Source: Dietzia aurantiaca (GTDB lineage Bacteria > Actinomycetota > Actinomycetes > Mycobacteriales > Mycobacteriaceae). Taken from it: a DNA stretch of 64,000 bases. The translations under genes and the position numbers were made by a program. Shown here piece by piece: positions 25,983 to 35,110 of the stretch. Each line of letters begins with the position of its first letter. Positions within the stretch are counted from its first letter, which is position 1. The notes below the pieces were generated by a model that saw only the letters and a program-made list of their open reading frames with translations, did not search any database and was not told the origin of the DNA. The stretch covers positions 1 through 64,000 of the forward strand of contig NZ_JAIFXZ010000011.1 of assembly GCF_021033825.1 (NCBI RefSeq), written 5' to 3'.

Positions 25983-26573
25983 GTGACCCCGGCGCCCCCC
26001 GCGATCGGCCGCTATCGCCGCAGCCTCCGACAGTTCATCATGTTCGGGATCGTCGGCGGCTCCGGCATGGTCGTCAACATGATCGTCACGGTCTTGATGA
26101 ACAAGGCCAACGGCGGCACCCAGAACGCGCAGGACGTCCTGTTCCCGATCTCCGGCACGGAGTTCAACTTCCGCTTCACCACGCTGGTGTGGATCGTCGC
26201 GTTCCTGGTGGCGAACTTCTACAACTTCATGCTCAACCGGAACTGGACCTTCGGCGCGGGCGCCAAGGCCCCGTTCTGGCAGGAGTTCTGGCCGTTCCTG
26301 GTGGTGGGGTCGGTGGCGGCGATCGCGGGCATCTTCATCAAGCTCGCGTTCACCAACCCCACCTCGCCGCTGTACCTGCCGGAGCCGTTCTGGCATGAGG
26401 ACGCGGGCATCCACTCCCGTGAGTACTGGAGCCAGCTGCTGACGATCGTCATCACGATGCCGATCAACTTCATCGTCAACAAGCTCTGGACGTTCCGCGC
26501 GGTGCGCAACCGCCATCAGGCGCGCACGGCGAGTGTGGACGAGCCCGCGCCGGCGCCGGACGCCGTGACCTAG
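25983..26573 (+). CDS. GtrA-like membrane protein
   Basis: A 196-residue protein with four TM helices and the GtrA signature: FIMFGIVGGSGMVVNMIV near the start, a central NFYNFMLNRNWTF, and a second N-K-L-WTFR motif at NFIVNKLWTFR. GtrA proteins are proposed flippases or partners of polyprenyl-phosphate glycosyltransferases. A loop of about 30 residues between the first two helices is longer than usual. GTG start, 17 nt after the preceding stop. No glycosyltransferase neighbours it. Confidence 0.87.
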   Translation: MTPAPPAIGRYRRSLRQFIMFGIVGGSGMVVNMIVTVLMNKANGGTQNAQDVLFPISGTEFNFRFTTLVWIVAFLVANFYNFMLNRNWTFGAGAKAPFWQEFWPFLVVGSVAAIAGIFIKLAFTNPTSPLYLPEPFWHEDAGIHSREYWSQLLTIVITMPINFIVNKLWTFRAVRNRHQARTASVDEPAPAPDAVT

Positions 26574-26582
26574 GGGCGCCTC

Positions 26583-27398
26583 GTGGAGTCCTCGCCGCTG
26601 CTGTTGTGGTTCGACCTGACGGGCGTGTTCTTCTTCGCGTTGTCCGGAAACCTGCTGGCGGCGCGCAAGGACATCGACATCACCGGCGGCCTCGTGCTGG
26701 GCCTGCTGGCCGGCCTGGGCGGCGGCATCATCCGCGACGTCCTGCTGGGGGTCACGCCGCTCGCGCTGGCAAAGCCGGTCTACCTCATCCCGCCGGTCGT
26801 GGCGGCGGTGGCGGTGTATCTGATCGGCCCGATGGTGCACCGGGTGTCCACGCTCATCGTGGTGTTCGACGCGGCCGGCCTGGGGCTGTTCTGCACGTTC
26901 GGCGCCGCCCGCGCGCTCGATCACGGCATGCCGGTGGCCTCCGCGATCGGGCTGGGCGTGGTGACGGCGGTCGGCGGCGGGCTGATGCGCGACGTGGTGG
27001 CCAATGAGATGCCGGCGGTGTTCAGCGGGTCGAACCTGTACGTCGTCCCGGCCGCGACGGGCGCGGGCCTGACGGTGGTGGCCGTGGAGACTGGCACGTG
27101 GGGGCCGATCACCGCGACCGCCCTGGCCGCGTTCGTCATCGCGTTCCGCCTGCTCGCCTGGTGGCAGCAGTGGCGCGTGCCGCTGCAGATGCGCGGCTGG
27201 ACCGTGCGTGACCTCGACGTGCTCCGCCGCCGGGAGAGGTCGGTGTACGGGCGTCCCGCGCGAGGCGGGGACGGTGTTGCTGGTCCGGCGCACGACCCCG
27301 AGGGCGACGACGACAACGCCCCCACCCACGGCCCCGACACCCGCGACGGTGACGGTGACGACGCCGGCGAGGGGCCCGGGCCGGGCCGCCGCCGGTAG
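26583..27398 (+). CDS. TRIC-type cation channel family protein (UPF0126)
   Basis: A 271-residue membrane protein with two repeats of three TM helices, each with the glycine-rich motif GGGIIRDVLLG and GGGLMRDVVA. This is the trimeric intracellular cation channel fold, which in bacteria may conduct monovalent cations. The C-terminal 60 residues are a hydrophilic Asp/Gly-rich tail with DDDNA. GTG start, 9 nt after the GtrA-like gene. Confidence 0.88.
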   Translation: MESSPLLLWFDLTGVFFFALSGNLLAARKDIDITGGLVLGLLAGLGGGIIRDVLLGVTPLALAKPVYLIPPVVAAVAVYLIGPMVHRVSTLIVVFDAAGLGLFCTFGAARALDHGMPVASAIGLGVVTAVGGGLMRDVVANEMPAVFSGSNLYVVPAATGAGLTVVAVETGTWGPITATALAAFVIAFRLLAWWQQWRVPLQMRGWTVRDLDVLRRRERSVYGRPARGGDGVAGPAHDPEGDDDNAPTHGPDTRDGDGDDAGEGPGPGRRR

Positions 27399-27401
27399 GG
27401 T

Positions 27402-28103
27402 GTGCCGGTGCAGTATTACCTCAGCCTGCTGGGTTTCGCGGCGATCGATTCGCTCAACCTCCTGGCATTCGCCGTCATCGCAGGGCTGTGGCTGACTGCC
27501 GCCGGGAGCGGTCAGCCGTTCGCGCCCAAGGCGGCGCGGTTCACGGGCGGCGCGTTCTGCGGCATCGTGCTGTTGTCCCTGGTGTCCGTCTGGGTGATCG
27601 GCAACAACCAGGAGTTCGTCCGGAGCCTGTTCTACAACGTCTGGGCGATGGTCGTTCTGGCGGTGATCGGGCTGGTCATCACGGTGATGGGGATGCGCAA
27701 ACCCGCGGAGGCCGCGGAGGAGAACGTCGAGGCCCCGCTCGCCCAGACGGTGTTGCAGAAGTTCGGCATCCTGGCCACGGGTGTCTCGCTCGGGGTGATC
27801 CAGTCGGGCACGTCGGCGCCGTTCGCGGCCGGCATGGTGCTCATCTCGTTCGCCGAGGAACCGTGGTGGGCCCAGCTCCTGCAGATCTTCTTCTTCGGGG
27901 TGATCGCGATCCTGCCGAGCGTCGCCCTGATCGTCACTCTTGCGCGCGTCAGCTCCTCGAGGGTGGCCACCGCGACGCAGAAGATCGGCCGCTTCCTCTC
28001 CTTCGGCCGGGTGGCCGGGCGGATCCTCACACTCGTAGTGGGGATCGCGCTGCTCGTGGTGGCGGCGGTGCGGATCGTGCAGCTCACCGGGGTGTTGTCG
28101 TAG
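27402..28103 (+). CDS. six-TM membrane protein, Sap/LysE-superfamily-like
   Basis: A 233-residue protein with about six TM helices. The start GFAAIDSLNLLAFAVIAGLW resembles the Sap (sulfolipid-addressing) and GAP families in the LysE superfamily, which may export small molecules or lipids. I cannot confirm it by eye. A short charged loop (residues 97-112) separates the halves. GTG at 27402, with another in-frame GTG at 27408; the start is ambiguous. It follows the TRIC gene by 3 nt. Confidence 0.7.
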   Translation: MPVQYYLSLLGFAAIDSLNLLAFAVIAGLWLTAAGSGQPFAPKAARFTGGAFCGIVLLSLVSVWVIGNNQEFVRSLFYNVWAMVVLAVIGLVITVMGMRKPAEAAEENVEAPLAQTVLQKFGILATGVSLGVIQSGTSAPFAAGMVLISFAEEPWWAQLLQIFFFGVIAILPSVALIVTLARVSSSRVATATQKIGRFLSFGRVAGRILTLVVGIALLVVAAVRIVQLTGVLS

Positions 28104-28163
28104 ACCGCGCCTAGTGTGCCGGCCACCACCGCACCGGTGGGATGCCGAACAGACGGAGATCTC

Positions 28164-28835
28164 ATGCAGAACGACACGCAGGACGGGGCCACCGCCGCTA
28201 CCGCCGACGCCACTACCGCCCTCGCCACCGGGAGCGGCTCGGTGCTGTGCGAGGACGGGCTGCGGCGGCCACCGTGGGCGGCCCGCGATCCGCTACTGCG
28301 GGAGTACTACGACACCGAGTGGGGCATGCCCGTCCACGACGAGGCCGGGCTGTACGAGCGGCTCGTGCTGGAGGGGTTCCAGTCCGGGCTGAGCTGGGTG
28401 ACGATCCTGCGTAAGCGCCCGGCGTTACGGGAGGCTTTCGCGGGGTTCTCGCCCGATGCGGTGGCGGCCTTCGGCGCCGATGACGTCGAGCGGCTCATGG
28501 CCGATCAGCGCATCGTGCGCAACGGCCGCAAGATCGATGCCGCGATCAGCAACGCCCGCGCGGTGGTCGAGCTCCGTTCCGACGGCGGGCTGTCGCAGCT
28601 CATCTGGTCGTACCGGCCCGAGGCCACGCCCGAGCCGCGGGTCATGGAGCAGGTGCCCACGCAGTCGCCCGAATCGGTCGCGTTGGCAAAAGAGCTCAAG
28701 CGGCGGGGCTTTCGCTTCGTCGGGCCGGTGACGGTGTTCGCACTGATGGAGGCCATCGGGGTGGTGGACACCCACCTCATGGATTCGCACCGCAGGGGCA
28801 CGTCCGGGATCTGGGCCTCCGGTTCAACGGGGTAG
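28164..28835 (+). CDS. tag: DNA-3-methyladenine glycosylase I
   Basis: A 223-residue base-excision repair enzyme. The zinc-snap Cys and early WA/YYDTEWG region are present (CEDGLRRPPW, REYYDTEWGMPVHDE), with the catalytic Glu in LEGFQSGLSW, the helix-hairpin segment and the THLMDSH zinc ligands at the C-terminus. About 25 residues of low-complexity Ala/Thr precede the domain. ATG at 28164 has GGAG 8 nt upstream. It overlaps the convergent GH3 gene by 12 nt. Confidence 0.93.
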   Translation: MQNDTQDGATAATADATTALATGSGSVLCEDGLRRPPWAARDPLLREYYDTEWGMPVHDEAGLYERLVLEGFQSGLSWVTILRKRPALREAFAGFSPDAVAAFGADDVERLMADQRIVRNGRKIDAAISNARAVVELRSDGGLSQLIWSYRPEATPEPRVMEQVPTQSPESVALAKELKRRGFRFVGPVTVFALMEAIGVVDTHLMDSHRRGTSGIWASGSTG

Positions 28836-30116
28836 TGGGGCGAGGTCCGCGGCCCGTGATGAGGTGGCCGGCGGGGCGCCCGGACCGGGAGCGACTGGTT
28901 CGATAGGGGCGGCCAGCGAGCCTGCTGCGGACATCCTGCCGGTGACCGGGCCGTTCGCGCACTCCGGGATTCCGCGCACCTCGGCCATCCGCTCCAGCGA
29001 TCGGTCGAGGGCGTCGGTGGACAGTGCCCCGTTCGCCAGTGCGCCCTCGACCGAGTCGAGCGCCTCGCCGATGCCGGCGGTGGTGATCCACAGCGGGGAG
29101 TCGGCGCCGGCGATCAGGGCTTCGGTCACCGACCGGGGCAGCGGGAAGGAGTCGGAGACGGCCTTCATCCCGGAGAGGTCATCGGTGAAGATCGGCCCCT
29201 CGAACGCGGGGGCGCCGTAGCCGCGCCCCTCCCGCAGCAATCGGTACGCGGCGCGGGAGAGCGACGCCGGCCGGTCCGCGCCCGTCAGGCCGGGGACCAG
29301 TTGGTGCCCCAGCATCATCCCGGCTCCGGGCGTGGCGGCCAGCTCCGCGAAGGGCCGCAGGTCGTGGGCCGCGAGCTGGTCGAGCGGCGGCACCGTCACG
29401 GTGGTGAAGTGGCTGTCGCCGGAGGAGCGGCCGTGCCCGGGGAAGTGCTTGAACACCGGGGTGATCCCGGCGTCCTGCAGCCCGGCGGCGAACGCGCGGG
29501 CATACTCGGTCACACGGGCCGGGTCGGGGGAGAAGGAGCGGTCGCCGATCACGGCCTGGTCAGGTTGGTCCGATACGTCCAGAGACGGGGCGAAGTCCAC
29601 CGTCACACCCATGCGGTTCAGGAACTCACCGCGCGTGCGGGCGGTCGCCCGGACCTGCTCGGGACTCATGGTGGAGGCCATGACCCGTGCCGAGGGCATC
29701 GGCCCCGCGTACGGCGCGATGCGGGAGACGCGGCCGCCCTCCTCGTCGATCGCGACCAGCAGCGGCAGCGGGGCGGTCTTCTGGAGCTCGGCCAGGCCAC
29801 TGCCGGAGACCGCCTCGCCGACGACGCCCGAGCCGATGAACACACCGCCGATGTTGTGCTGCTCCACGGCCTGGCGGGCGTCGGCCATCGAGCTCACGCC
29901 CACGGTGAACAGCTGCGCGATCCGCTCGCGTTGGCTGAGTGCGGCGAACGGCGAGTCGCACGGCGCGGTGGGCGGCGCCGTGGCGACGTCGGCTGGGGTG
30001 GTGTCGGCCGCGGGCGGGGGCGCCTGATCCGCGGGCTCGCCGGTACCGCAACTGACCAGCGCTAAAGCGGTGATCGAGGCGGCAGCCGTCAGGCGGAGCC
30101 GGCGGAGACGAAACAC
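28824..30116 (-). CDS. glycoside hydrolase family 3 lipoprotein (NagZ/LpqI-like)
   Basis: A 430-residue exported protein. A signal peptide with lipobox LVSC (Cys about residue 24) makes it a lipoprotein. The GH3 signature KHFPGHGRSSGDSH, with the Asp-His pair of NagZ-type beta-N-acetylglucosaminidases, and the AIDEEGGRVSR motif are present. It would trim muropeptides at the envelope; the mycobacterial homologue is LpqI. The start GTG at 30116 has TTGGAG upstream; an in-frame GTG at 30149 would add 11 residues. The C-terminus is Pro/Ala-rich. Convergent overlap of 12 nt with tag. Confidence 0.88.
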   Translation of the reverse strand: MFRLRRLRLTAAASITALALVSCGTGEPADQAPPPAADTTPADVATAPPTAPCDSPFAALSQRERIAQLFTVGVSSMADARQAVEQHNIGGVFIGSGVVGEAVSGSGLAELQKTAPLPLLVAIDEEGGRVSRIAPYAGPMPSARVMASTMSPEQVRATARTRGEFLNRMGVTVDFAPSLDVSDQPDQAVIGDRSFSPDPARVTEYARAFAAGLQDAGITPVFKHFPGHGRSSGDSHFTTVTVPPLDQLAAHDLRPFAELAATPGAGMMLGHQLVPGLTGADRPASLSRAAYRLLREGRGYGAPAFEGPIFTDDLSGMKAVSDSFPLPRSVTEALIAGADSPLWITTAGIGEALDSVEGALANGALSTDALDRSLERMAEVRGIPECANGPVTGRMSAAGSLAAPIEPVAPGPGAPPATSSRAADLAPLPR

Positions 30117-30220
30117 GCTCTCCAATGTATCGGCCGTTCGCTCATCCACCGCATCGCCGACGTGGCAGGGCCGGGCTCACGCCGGGTCGGAGCGACACCG
30201 AGCATGACCGGGGCGGGTCG

Positions 30221-30832
30221 CTAGTCAGTCTCGGATAGGGGGCGGGCCTGGTTCGACCCGTTGCCCGGACAGATTCCGCCGAGGATGAGCTCCGTTCGTC
30301 GGTCGTAGTCGGCGCGGGCTGGCCGCGTACGACCGTGTTTCAACGCGAGGGCGTTGTCTGTGGTCAACATCTGGAAATCGCCAGCCGTGACTTCGGGGGC
30401 CAGGACGCCGGCGGAATGCCCGTCCGCGACGAGTTCGCAGTGGAAGGCGTCCCCGGCGCGACACAGTTCCATGAGTGGCTCGGAATCCGGGAACTCCTGC
30501 ACGAGGACATCATTGACTGCAGGCAGCGAGTGTTGCAGGGTGCGAATCGCACGGACATACGCGACTACTCGTTCCCGTACTTCTCCGATTGACCGGGCCT
30601 CATCGATGACGTTCATGAGTTCGACCGCCACCACTTCGTCTATGACGGCATCGATCAGGCCGACCCTCCCGCCGAAACGGTTGAAGATGGTCGCCTTGCT
30701 CACGCGAGCGGCCGCGGCGATGTCCTCGAGCGGTACAGACAAGCCGCGCTCTCGGAACAGTTCCACCGCGGCAGCGCGGATCGCGTCGACATTGCGGCGG
30801 GCATCGGCGCGCAGTGTTGAGGACGACGACAT
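30221..30832 (-). CDS. TetR-family repressor of the NmrA-like gene
   Basis: A 203-residue TetR protein. The HTH reads RGLSVPLEDIAAAARVSKATIFNRF at about residues 28-52; the effector domain is unassigned. GC is lower than neighbouring genes. It is divergent from the NmrA-like gene, with two 17-nt palindromes between them, so it should repress both. Start ATG 30832 begins MSSSSTL. Confidence 0.9.
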   Translation of the reverse strand: MSSSSTLRADARRNVDAIRAAAVELFRERGLSVPLEDIAAAARVSKATIFNRFGGRVGLIDAVIDEVVAVELMNVIDEARSIGEVRERVVAYVRAIRTLQHSLPAVNDVLVQEFPDSEPLMELCRAGDAFHCELVADGHSAGVLAPEVTAGDFQMLTTDNALALKHGRTRPARADYDRRTELILGGICPGNGSNQARPLSETD

Positions 30833-30866
30833 GTAGCCACAGGGCCTTCCTGGTCGCAGAGGCAAC

Positions 30867-30883
30867 TTGACCAGTCGGGTCAA
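30867..30883. promoter_or_regulatory. TetR operator 1
   Basis: TTGACCAGTCGGGTCAA is a perfect 6-bp inverted repeat with a 5-nt centre, 35 nt before the TetR start. Confidence 0.7.
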
Positions 30884-30912
30884 TTTCCCTCACCATGGTA
30901 CCCGGCAACAAG

Positions 30913-30929
30913 TTGACCCACCTAGTCAA
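30913..30929. promoter_or_regulatory. TetR operator 2
   Basis: TTGACCCACCTAGTCAA has 5-bp arms TTGAC/GTCAA and the same length and spacing as operator 1, starting 46 nt further toward the NmrA-like gene. Confidence 0.65.
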
Positions 30930-30979
30930 TTTGTGGACGCCAGACCCGGCGCGCGCCTTCCCGGCGAAAGGACCTACGT

Positions 30980-31852
30980 GTGATCATCGTGACCGGAGCA
31001 ACAGGCGTGCTCAACGGGGCGACCGTCGAGCGCCTCCTCGAGCGCATCGACCCGAGTGGCATCGGGGTCAGTGTTCGAGATCCCCGCCGGGCTCAGCACC
31101 TGGCCGAACGAGGGATCCGAGTACGGCAGGGGACCTACGACACCCCGGATGCTCTCCGTGCCTCGTTCGCCGACGCAAAACAGGTGCTGCTCGTTTCTTC
31201 CAGTGACCTCAGCGCGGACGTCGTCCGACAGCACCGGTCTGCGATCGATGCAGCTGTAGCGGCCGGAGCCGAACGGATCCTGTACACGAGCGCTCACGGG
31301 ACCGGGTTCGGCACGCCCTACCCGCCACTCGAGATCCACGCTGCCACCGAGGACTACCTGGCGGGTTCCGGAGTCGCGTGGACTGCCCTGCGAAACGGCT
31401 TCTACGGCGATCTCGGACAGCTGCTCGGCCCGTGGCGGAAGACGGGGACGATAGCCAAGCCCGCAGACGGGCCGTTCTCCTGGGTCGACCGCCGCGACGC
31501 CGCAGATGCCGCGGCCGCGATCCTCACTGCCGACAGACAACCGGACGGTCCTGTGGATCTGACTCTGTCGTCACCCGTCACCCTCGCAGATTTCGCTTCC
31601 GCGGCCTCTGAGCTCACCGGGCGCCACATCGAACGAGTCGTCGTCGACGATGAAGAATGGGTGGACGGCGAAGTGGCGAACGGAATTCCCGAGCCGGCAG
31701 CGCGCTTCACACTCTCCATGTTCCAGGCGACACGGAGCGGCCATTTCGCACAGCCCGGCTTCACGCTCGCGCGATTGCTCGGTCGGGAGCCGCGCAGCAT
31801 TGCGGAGCAGTTGGCCGATCAATCCACAGGGGTGTGCGACGCGCGCAGCTGA
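30980..31852 (+). CDS. NmrA-like NAD(P)-binding oxidoreductase
   Basis: A 290-residue Rossmann protein. The dinucleotide loop is IVTGATGVLNGATVERL at residues 3-19, with SVRDPRRAQHLAERGIR, LYTSAHGTG and the DRRDAADAAAAIL segment that typify NmrA/QorB-type proteins acting as quinone reductases or redox sensors. GTG start at 30980. Regulation by the divergent TetR is strongly suggested by the paired operators. Composition is somewhat less GC-rich than the core genes around it. Confidence 0.88.
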   Translation: MIIVTGATGVLNGATVERLLERIDPSGIGVSVRDPRRAQHLAERGIRVRQGTYDTPDALRASFADAKQVLLVSSSDLSADVVRQHRSAIDAAVAAGAERILYTSAHGTGFGTPYPPLEIHAATEDYLAGSGVAWTALRNGFYGDLGQLLGPWRKTGTIAKPADGPFSWVDRRDAADAAAAILTADRQPDGPVDLTLSSPVTLADFASAASELTGRHIERVVVDDEEWVDGEVANGIPEPAARFTLSMFQATRSGHFAQPGFTLARLLGREPRSIAEQLADQSTGVCDARS

Positions 31853-31894
31853 CGAGTTCACCGGCCGTCAACCTGAATGTGTGACTGTGCGCGG

Positions 31895-33232
31895 GTGAAC
31901 CAGATGCTTGATCGTCGGCTCGGTCTGACCGACGCGGTGGTGGTGGGGCTCGGCGCGATGATCGGCGCCGGCGTGTTCGTGGCGTTCGCCCCCGCCGCGG
32001 CCCGCGCCGGCTCGCTCGTGTGGGCCTCGCTCGCGATCGCCGCGCTGGTGGCGGTCTGCAACGCCCTGTCCTCGGCCCGGCTGGCCGCCCAGTTCCCCGC
32101 CGCCGGCGGAACCTACGTCTACGGCCGCGAACTTCTGGGCCCGCTGCCCGGGTTCCTCGCCGGCTGGGGATTCATCGTGGGCAAGACCGCCTCGTGCGCG
32201 GCCATGGCCCTCACCGTGGGGCTGTACATCTGGCCGGGGCACGCGAAACTCGTCGCGGCGGCAGCCGTTCTCCTGCTCACCGTGCTCTCGGTGCTGGGGG
32301 TGCAACGCACGGCGGCCGTGGCCAAGGTGCTGGTGGCGATCGTGCTGATTGTCCTCGCGGTATTTCTCGTGATGGCCTGGGTCGCGCCGTCCGGCGGCGG
32401 CACGGAGGCCGTCGCGGCCGGGTCGGGCACAGCCGGAATGGGTGCCGCGGAGGCGGGGCTTGTCCCGGTGCCCGCGGTCGACGGCGAGGCATGGCCCGCA
32501 CGGCTACTCGGCGTCCTCGGTGGCGCCGGCTTCTGCTTCTTCGCTTTTGCCGGCTATGCCCGCATCGCCACGCTCGGCGAGGAGGTGCGCGACCCGGCCC
32601 GCACGATCCCGAAGGCCGTGGTGCTGGCGATCTCGCTGGTCATCGTGGTTTACGCGCTGGTGCTGGCCGCGATCATCCACGTCCTCGGGGTCGGCGGTGT
32701 CGCAGCCGGGGCCGCACCGGTGCTCGAGGCAGCGGAACGCATCGGCGGCGGCGAGCTCGCCCCGGTCGTGCGGATCGCCGCAGGGATCGCCGCGCTCGGT
32801 GCGTTGCTCGGCGGGATCCTCGGCGTCTCGCGCACGACGCTCGCGATGGCCCGCGACCGGCACCTGCCCGCGCCGCTCGCCTCCGTCCACACCACGCGCC
32901 GGACGCCGTACGTCGCCGAGATCTGCGTGGGTGTGCTCGTCGCGGTGATCGTCCTGCTCGCCGACGTACGCCAGGCGATCGGATTCTCCTCATTCGCCGT
33001 GCTCGTCTACTACCTGGTGGCCAACACCGCGGCCCTGCGCCTGGACCGCAGATGCCGGCGGTTGCCGGCCTGGGTGCCGGTGCTCGGGGCGCTCGGCTGT
33101 GTGACGGTCGCCGGGAGTCTGCCGTGGGAGTCGGTGGTCGGCGGTGTCGTCGTCTTCGTCGTCGGCGGAGCGGTGTACGCGGTGACCCGGCGCGGCATGG
33201 TGCAGCCCGCCGCGCGATCCCACCAGGCGTAA
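31895..33232 (+). CDS. amino acid-polyamine-organocation (APC) permease
   Basis: A 445-residue permease with about 12 TM helices. The APC TM1 motif GLGAMIGAGVFVAF is clear, with AGYARIATLGEEV around TM6 and PYVAEICV before TM9. It imports an amino acid or amine by proton symport; substrate unassigned. The start is uncertain: GTG 31895, ATG 31904 or GTG 31877; none has a strong ribosome site. It precedes the nitronate monooxygenase gene by 10 nt, so the two are likely an operon. Confidence 0.85.
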   Translation: MNQMLDRRLGLTDAVVVGLGAMIGAGVFVAFAPAAARAGSLVWASLAIAALVAVCNALSSARLAAQFPAAGGTYVYGRELLGPLPGFLAGWGFIVGKTASCAAMALTVGLYIWPGHAKLVAAAAVLLLTVLSVLGVQRTAAVAKVLVAIVLIVLAVFLVMAWVAPSGGGTEAVAAGSGTAGMGAAEAGLVPVPAVDGEAWPARLLGVLGGAGFCFFAFAGYARIATLGEEVRDPARTIPKAVVLAISLVIVVYALVLAAIIHVLGVGGVAAGAAPVLEAAERIGGGELAPVVRIAAGIAALGALLGGILGVSRTTLAMARDRHLPAPLASVHTTRRTPYVAEICVGVLVAVIVLLADVRQAIGFSSFAVLVYYLVANTAALRLDRRCRRLPAWVPVLGALGCVTVAGSLPWESVVGGVVVFVVGGAVYAVTRRGMVQPAARSHQA

Positions 33233-33242
33233 CGTCGGGAAC

Positions 33243-34340
33243 ATGACCGACGCCGAACCACACGCCCGCCTGCTCCCGTCGCACCTGCGCCGTCCCGTGA
33301 TCGGGGCGCCCATGGCCGGCGGGCCCACCACCGGAGAGCTCATCGCCGCGGTCGGCGAGGCCGGCGGGCTCGGACTGATCGGCTCCGGATACCTGGATGC
33401 GCAGGCCACCCGCGCCGAGATCGCGCGCGTCCGCGAGCTCACCGACGCGCCGTTCGGCGTCAACGTTTTTCTGCTTGACAGGGCCGACTCCGAGGCGGCC
33501 CTCGACGCCGCGGGCGGCATGGCCGGGCTCGAGAAGTACGCGGAGGGCTTGCAGCCCGTTGCCGAGCGGCTGGGCATCGCGCTGGCCGAGGACCCGCAGT
33601 TCACCGACTTCGACCAGGACGCCACCATCGACGCGCTGGTCGAGGAGGCGGTGCCGGTCGTCTCGTTCACGTTCGGGATCCCGGGCGCCGATGTGGTGAA
33701 GCGGCTGCAGGAGGCGGGGTCGGCGGTGGTCGTGACCGTTGCCGGCGTCGAGGATGCGCGGCGGGCCGTCGAGGTGGGGGCGGACTGGTTGTCCGTGCAG
33801 AGCGCCGAGGCCGGCGGGCACCGATCCACCACGGCGGTGGGGGAGGAGCCCGACGACATCACCACCGTCGAGCTGGTGCGGGCCGTCCGCGCGGCACTGC
33901 CGGACGTGGAGTTCGTGGCCGCCGGCGGAATCGTCACCCCGGAGGACGTTTCCGCTGCGCTGGCCGCCGGTGCGACCGGCGTGCAGCTCGGGACCGTGCT
34001 GCTGCGCACGCCCGAGGCCGGCACGAGCGCGCTGCACAGGGCGGCACTGGGCGATCCGCGGTTCACCGAGACGCGGCCCACCCGCTGCTACACGGGGCGC
34101 TACGCTCGCGCGCTGGTCAACGACTTCGTGGCCGAGCACCACGACGCAGCCCCGGCCGCGTATCCGCACTTGCACATCCTCACCGGGCCGATGCGTAAAG
34201 CCGCCGTCCAGGCGGGCGACATCGACGTGCCGCCGCTGTGGGCCGGGTCGCGGTGGCGGGCTGCTGATGCCTACGCCGATCGGCCGGCCGGCGAGGTGGT
34301 TGCCGAGCTTTGGGATGACGCGCGGCCCTCAGTGGGCTGA
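33243..34340 (+). CDS. nitronate monooxygenase (2-nitropropane dioxygenase family)
   Basis: A 365-residue FMN enzyme of the NMO family. PVIGAPMAGG (FMN phosphate side), QSAEAGGHRS with the catalytic His, and AAGGIVTPEDVSAALAAGATGVQLGT are all present, the typical (beta/alpha)8 barrel sequence. It oxidises propionate-3-nitronate-type compounds, or in other members acts as an enoyl-reductase-like flavoprotein. It is co-oriented with the APC permease. Confidence 0.92.
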   Translation: MTDAEPHARLLPSHLRRPVIGAPMAGGPTTGELIAAVGEAGGLGLIGSGYLDAQATRAEIARVRELTDAPFGVNVFLLDRADSEAALDAAGGMAGLEKYAEGLQPVAERLGIALAEDPQFTDFDQDATIDALVEEAVPVVSFTFGIPGADVVKRLQEAGSAVVVTVAGVEDARRAVEVGADWLSVQSAEAGGHRSTTAVGEEPDDITTVELVRAVRAALPDVEFVAAGGIVTPEDVSAALAAGATGVQLGTVLLRTPEAGTSALHRAALGDPRFTETRPTRCYTGRYARALVNDFVAEHHDAAPAAYPHLHILTGPMRKAAVQAGDIDVPPLWAGSRWRAADAYADRPAGEVVAELWDDARPSVG

Positions 34341-34707
34341 TTCTTCAGCCGGGAGCCCCCCGGATTCCGCAGCCTCGAGTCGGCATTCGTTGGCCTCGGA
34401 GCGGCCGGAGGGTAGGCAGCGAATTCTCGTGTACTGAGGCGGGCCTGGCTCCAGGGAACCCGAACGGGCGCTGCCTGTGTGAGGACCCCGCCTGAAGATC
34501 GCCTGAGTTTCGGTGGCGCGCGCTCGGGCCGATCACAAGTTCGAGGAGTGGAACTTAATGGGCAACGATGGCGCGGCTTCCGAACGACCAGCGAAGTTGT
34601 GCGACATGACCCGACTATTGTGTCGTAGATCACTGCATGCTACGTTCTGGTAACACTGTTCGTGAACGTCAACAATCTTTGACGTTGACTCCCGGAAGGG
34701 GAAAAAG
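34341..34707. other. promoter region upstream of the small-protein pair
   Basis: A 367-nt gap of lower GC. It holds GGTAACACTGT at 34649-34659 and an 8-bp inverted repeat at 34665-34686. No protein-like frame is convincing. Confidence 0.6.
34665..34686. promoter_or_regulatory. candidate operator of small-protein pair
   Basis: AACGTCAA-CAATCT-TTGACGTT is a perfect 8-bp inverted repeat 22 nt before the ATG and immediately upstream of the ribosome site GGAAGGGG. Confidence 0.5.
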
Positions 34708-34851
34708 ATGGGTTCACTCACGGCGTCCACTGAAGCTATGGGCGGCGGCGTCCTGGATCTGCTCACCATCATGGCCGGCATCGACGGACTCGTTGGTGCC
34801 ATGTTCGGTTCCATTGGCGACCTCATCGGTGTCGGCAACGGTGCCGTCTGA
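34708..34851 (+). CDS. very small Gly-rich amphipathic protein 1 (porin-peptide-like candidate)
   Basis: A 47-residue protein with a strong ribosome site GGAAGGGG 6 nt upstream. It starts MGSLTASTEAMGGG and continues as a hydrophobic/Gly helix with a few acidic residues (VLDLLTIMAGIDG, FGSIGDLIGV). No signal peptide, no Cys, no basic residue. The acidic amphipathic helix without signal peptide resembles in kind the PorA (45 aa) and PorH (57 aa) mycomembrane channel peptides of C. glutamicum, but I recognise no homology. It is first in a pair with protein 2, 63 nt downstream. Confidence 0.72.
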   Translation: MGSLTASTEAMGGGVLDLLTIMAGIDGLVGAMFGSIGDLIGVGNGAV

Positions 34852-34914
34852 CTCTGGCTAGTCGGCAATAACTGATCGCCATCCACTCACATCGCAGAAT
34901 GCAAAGGAAGCACC

Positions 34915-35085
34915 ATGCTATTCGGATCAATTGACAACGTCTTCGGCGCCGTCGAGGGCAGTGTCGCGGGCTTCGGAGAGTTCATCGGAACCCTGCTCGG
35001 CACCGGCACAGGCAGCGTTGCCGGCCTGTTCTCCAACGTCCTCGAGGCGATCTACGCCGGTAGCGGCCAGGAAATCCCGGTCTAA
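34915..35085 (+). CDS. very small Gly-rich amphipathic protein 2 (porin-peptide-like candidate)
   Basis: A 56-residue protein, ribosome site AAAGGAAG 7 nt upstream of ATG 34915. It starts MLFGSIDNVFGAVEG, has GTGTGSVAGLFSNVLEAIY, is acidic with no Lys or Arg, and has no signal peptide. It shares FGSI and TGS-type turns with the other four small proteins. A strong hairpin follows 26 nt after its stop. Function unknown; a channel or mycomembrane structural role is my inference. Confidence 0.7.
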   Translation: MLFGSIDNVFGAVEGSVAGFGEFIGTLLGTGTGSVAGLFSNVLEAIYAGSGQEIPV

Positions 35086-35110
35086 AGCTTCGAGTTCGTA
35101 GCGAATACTC

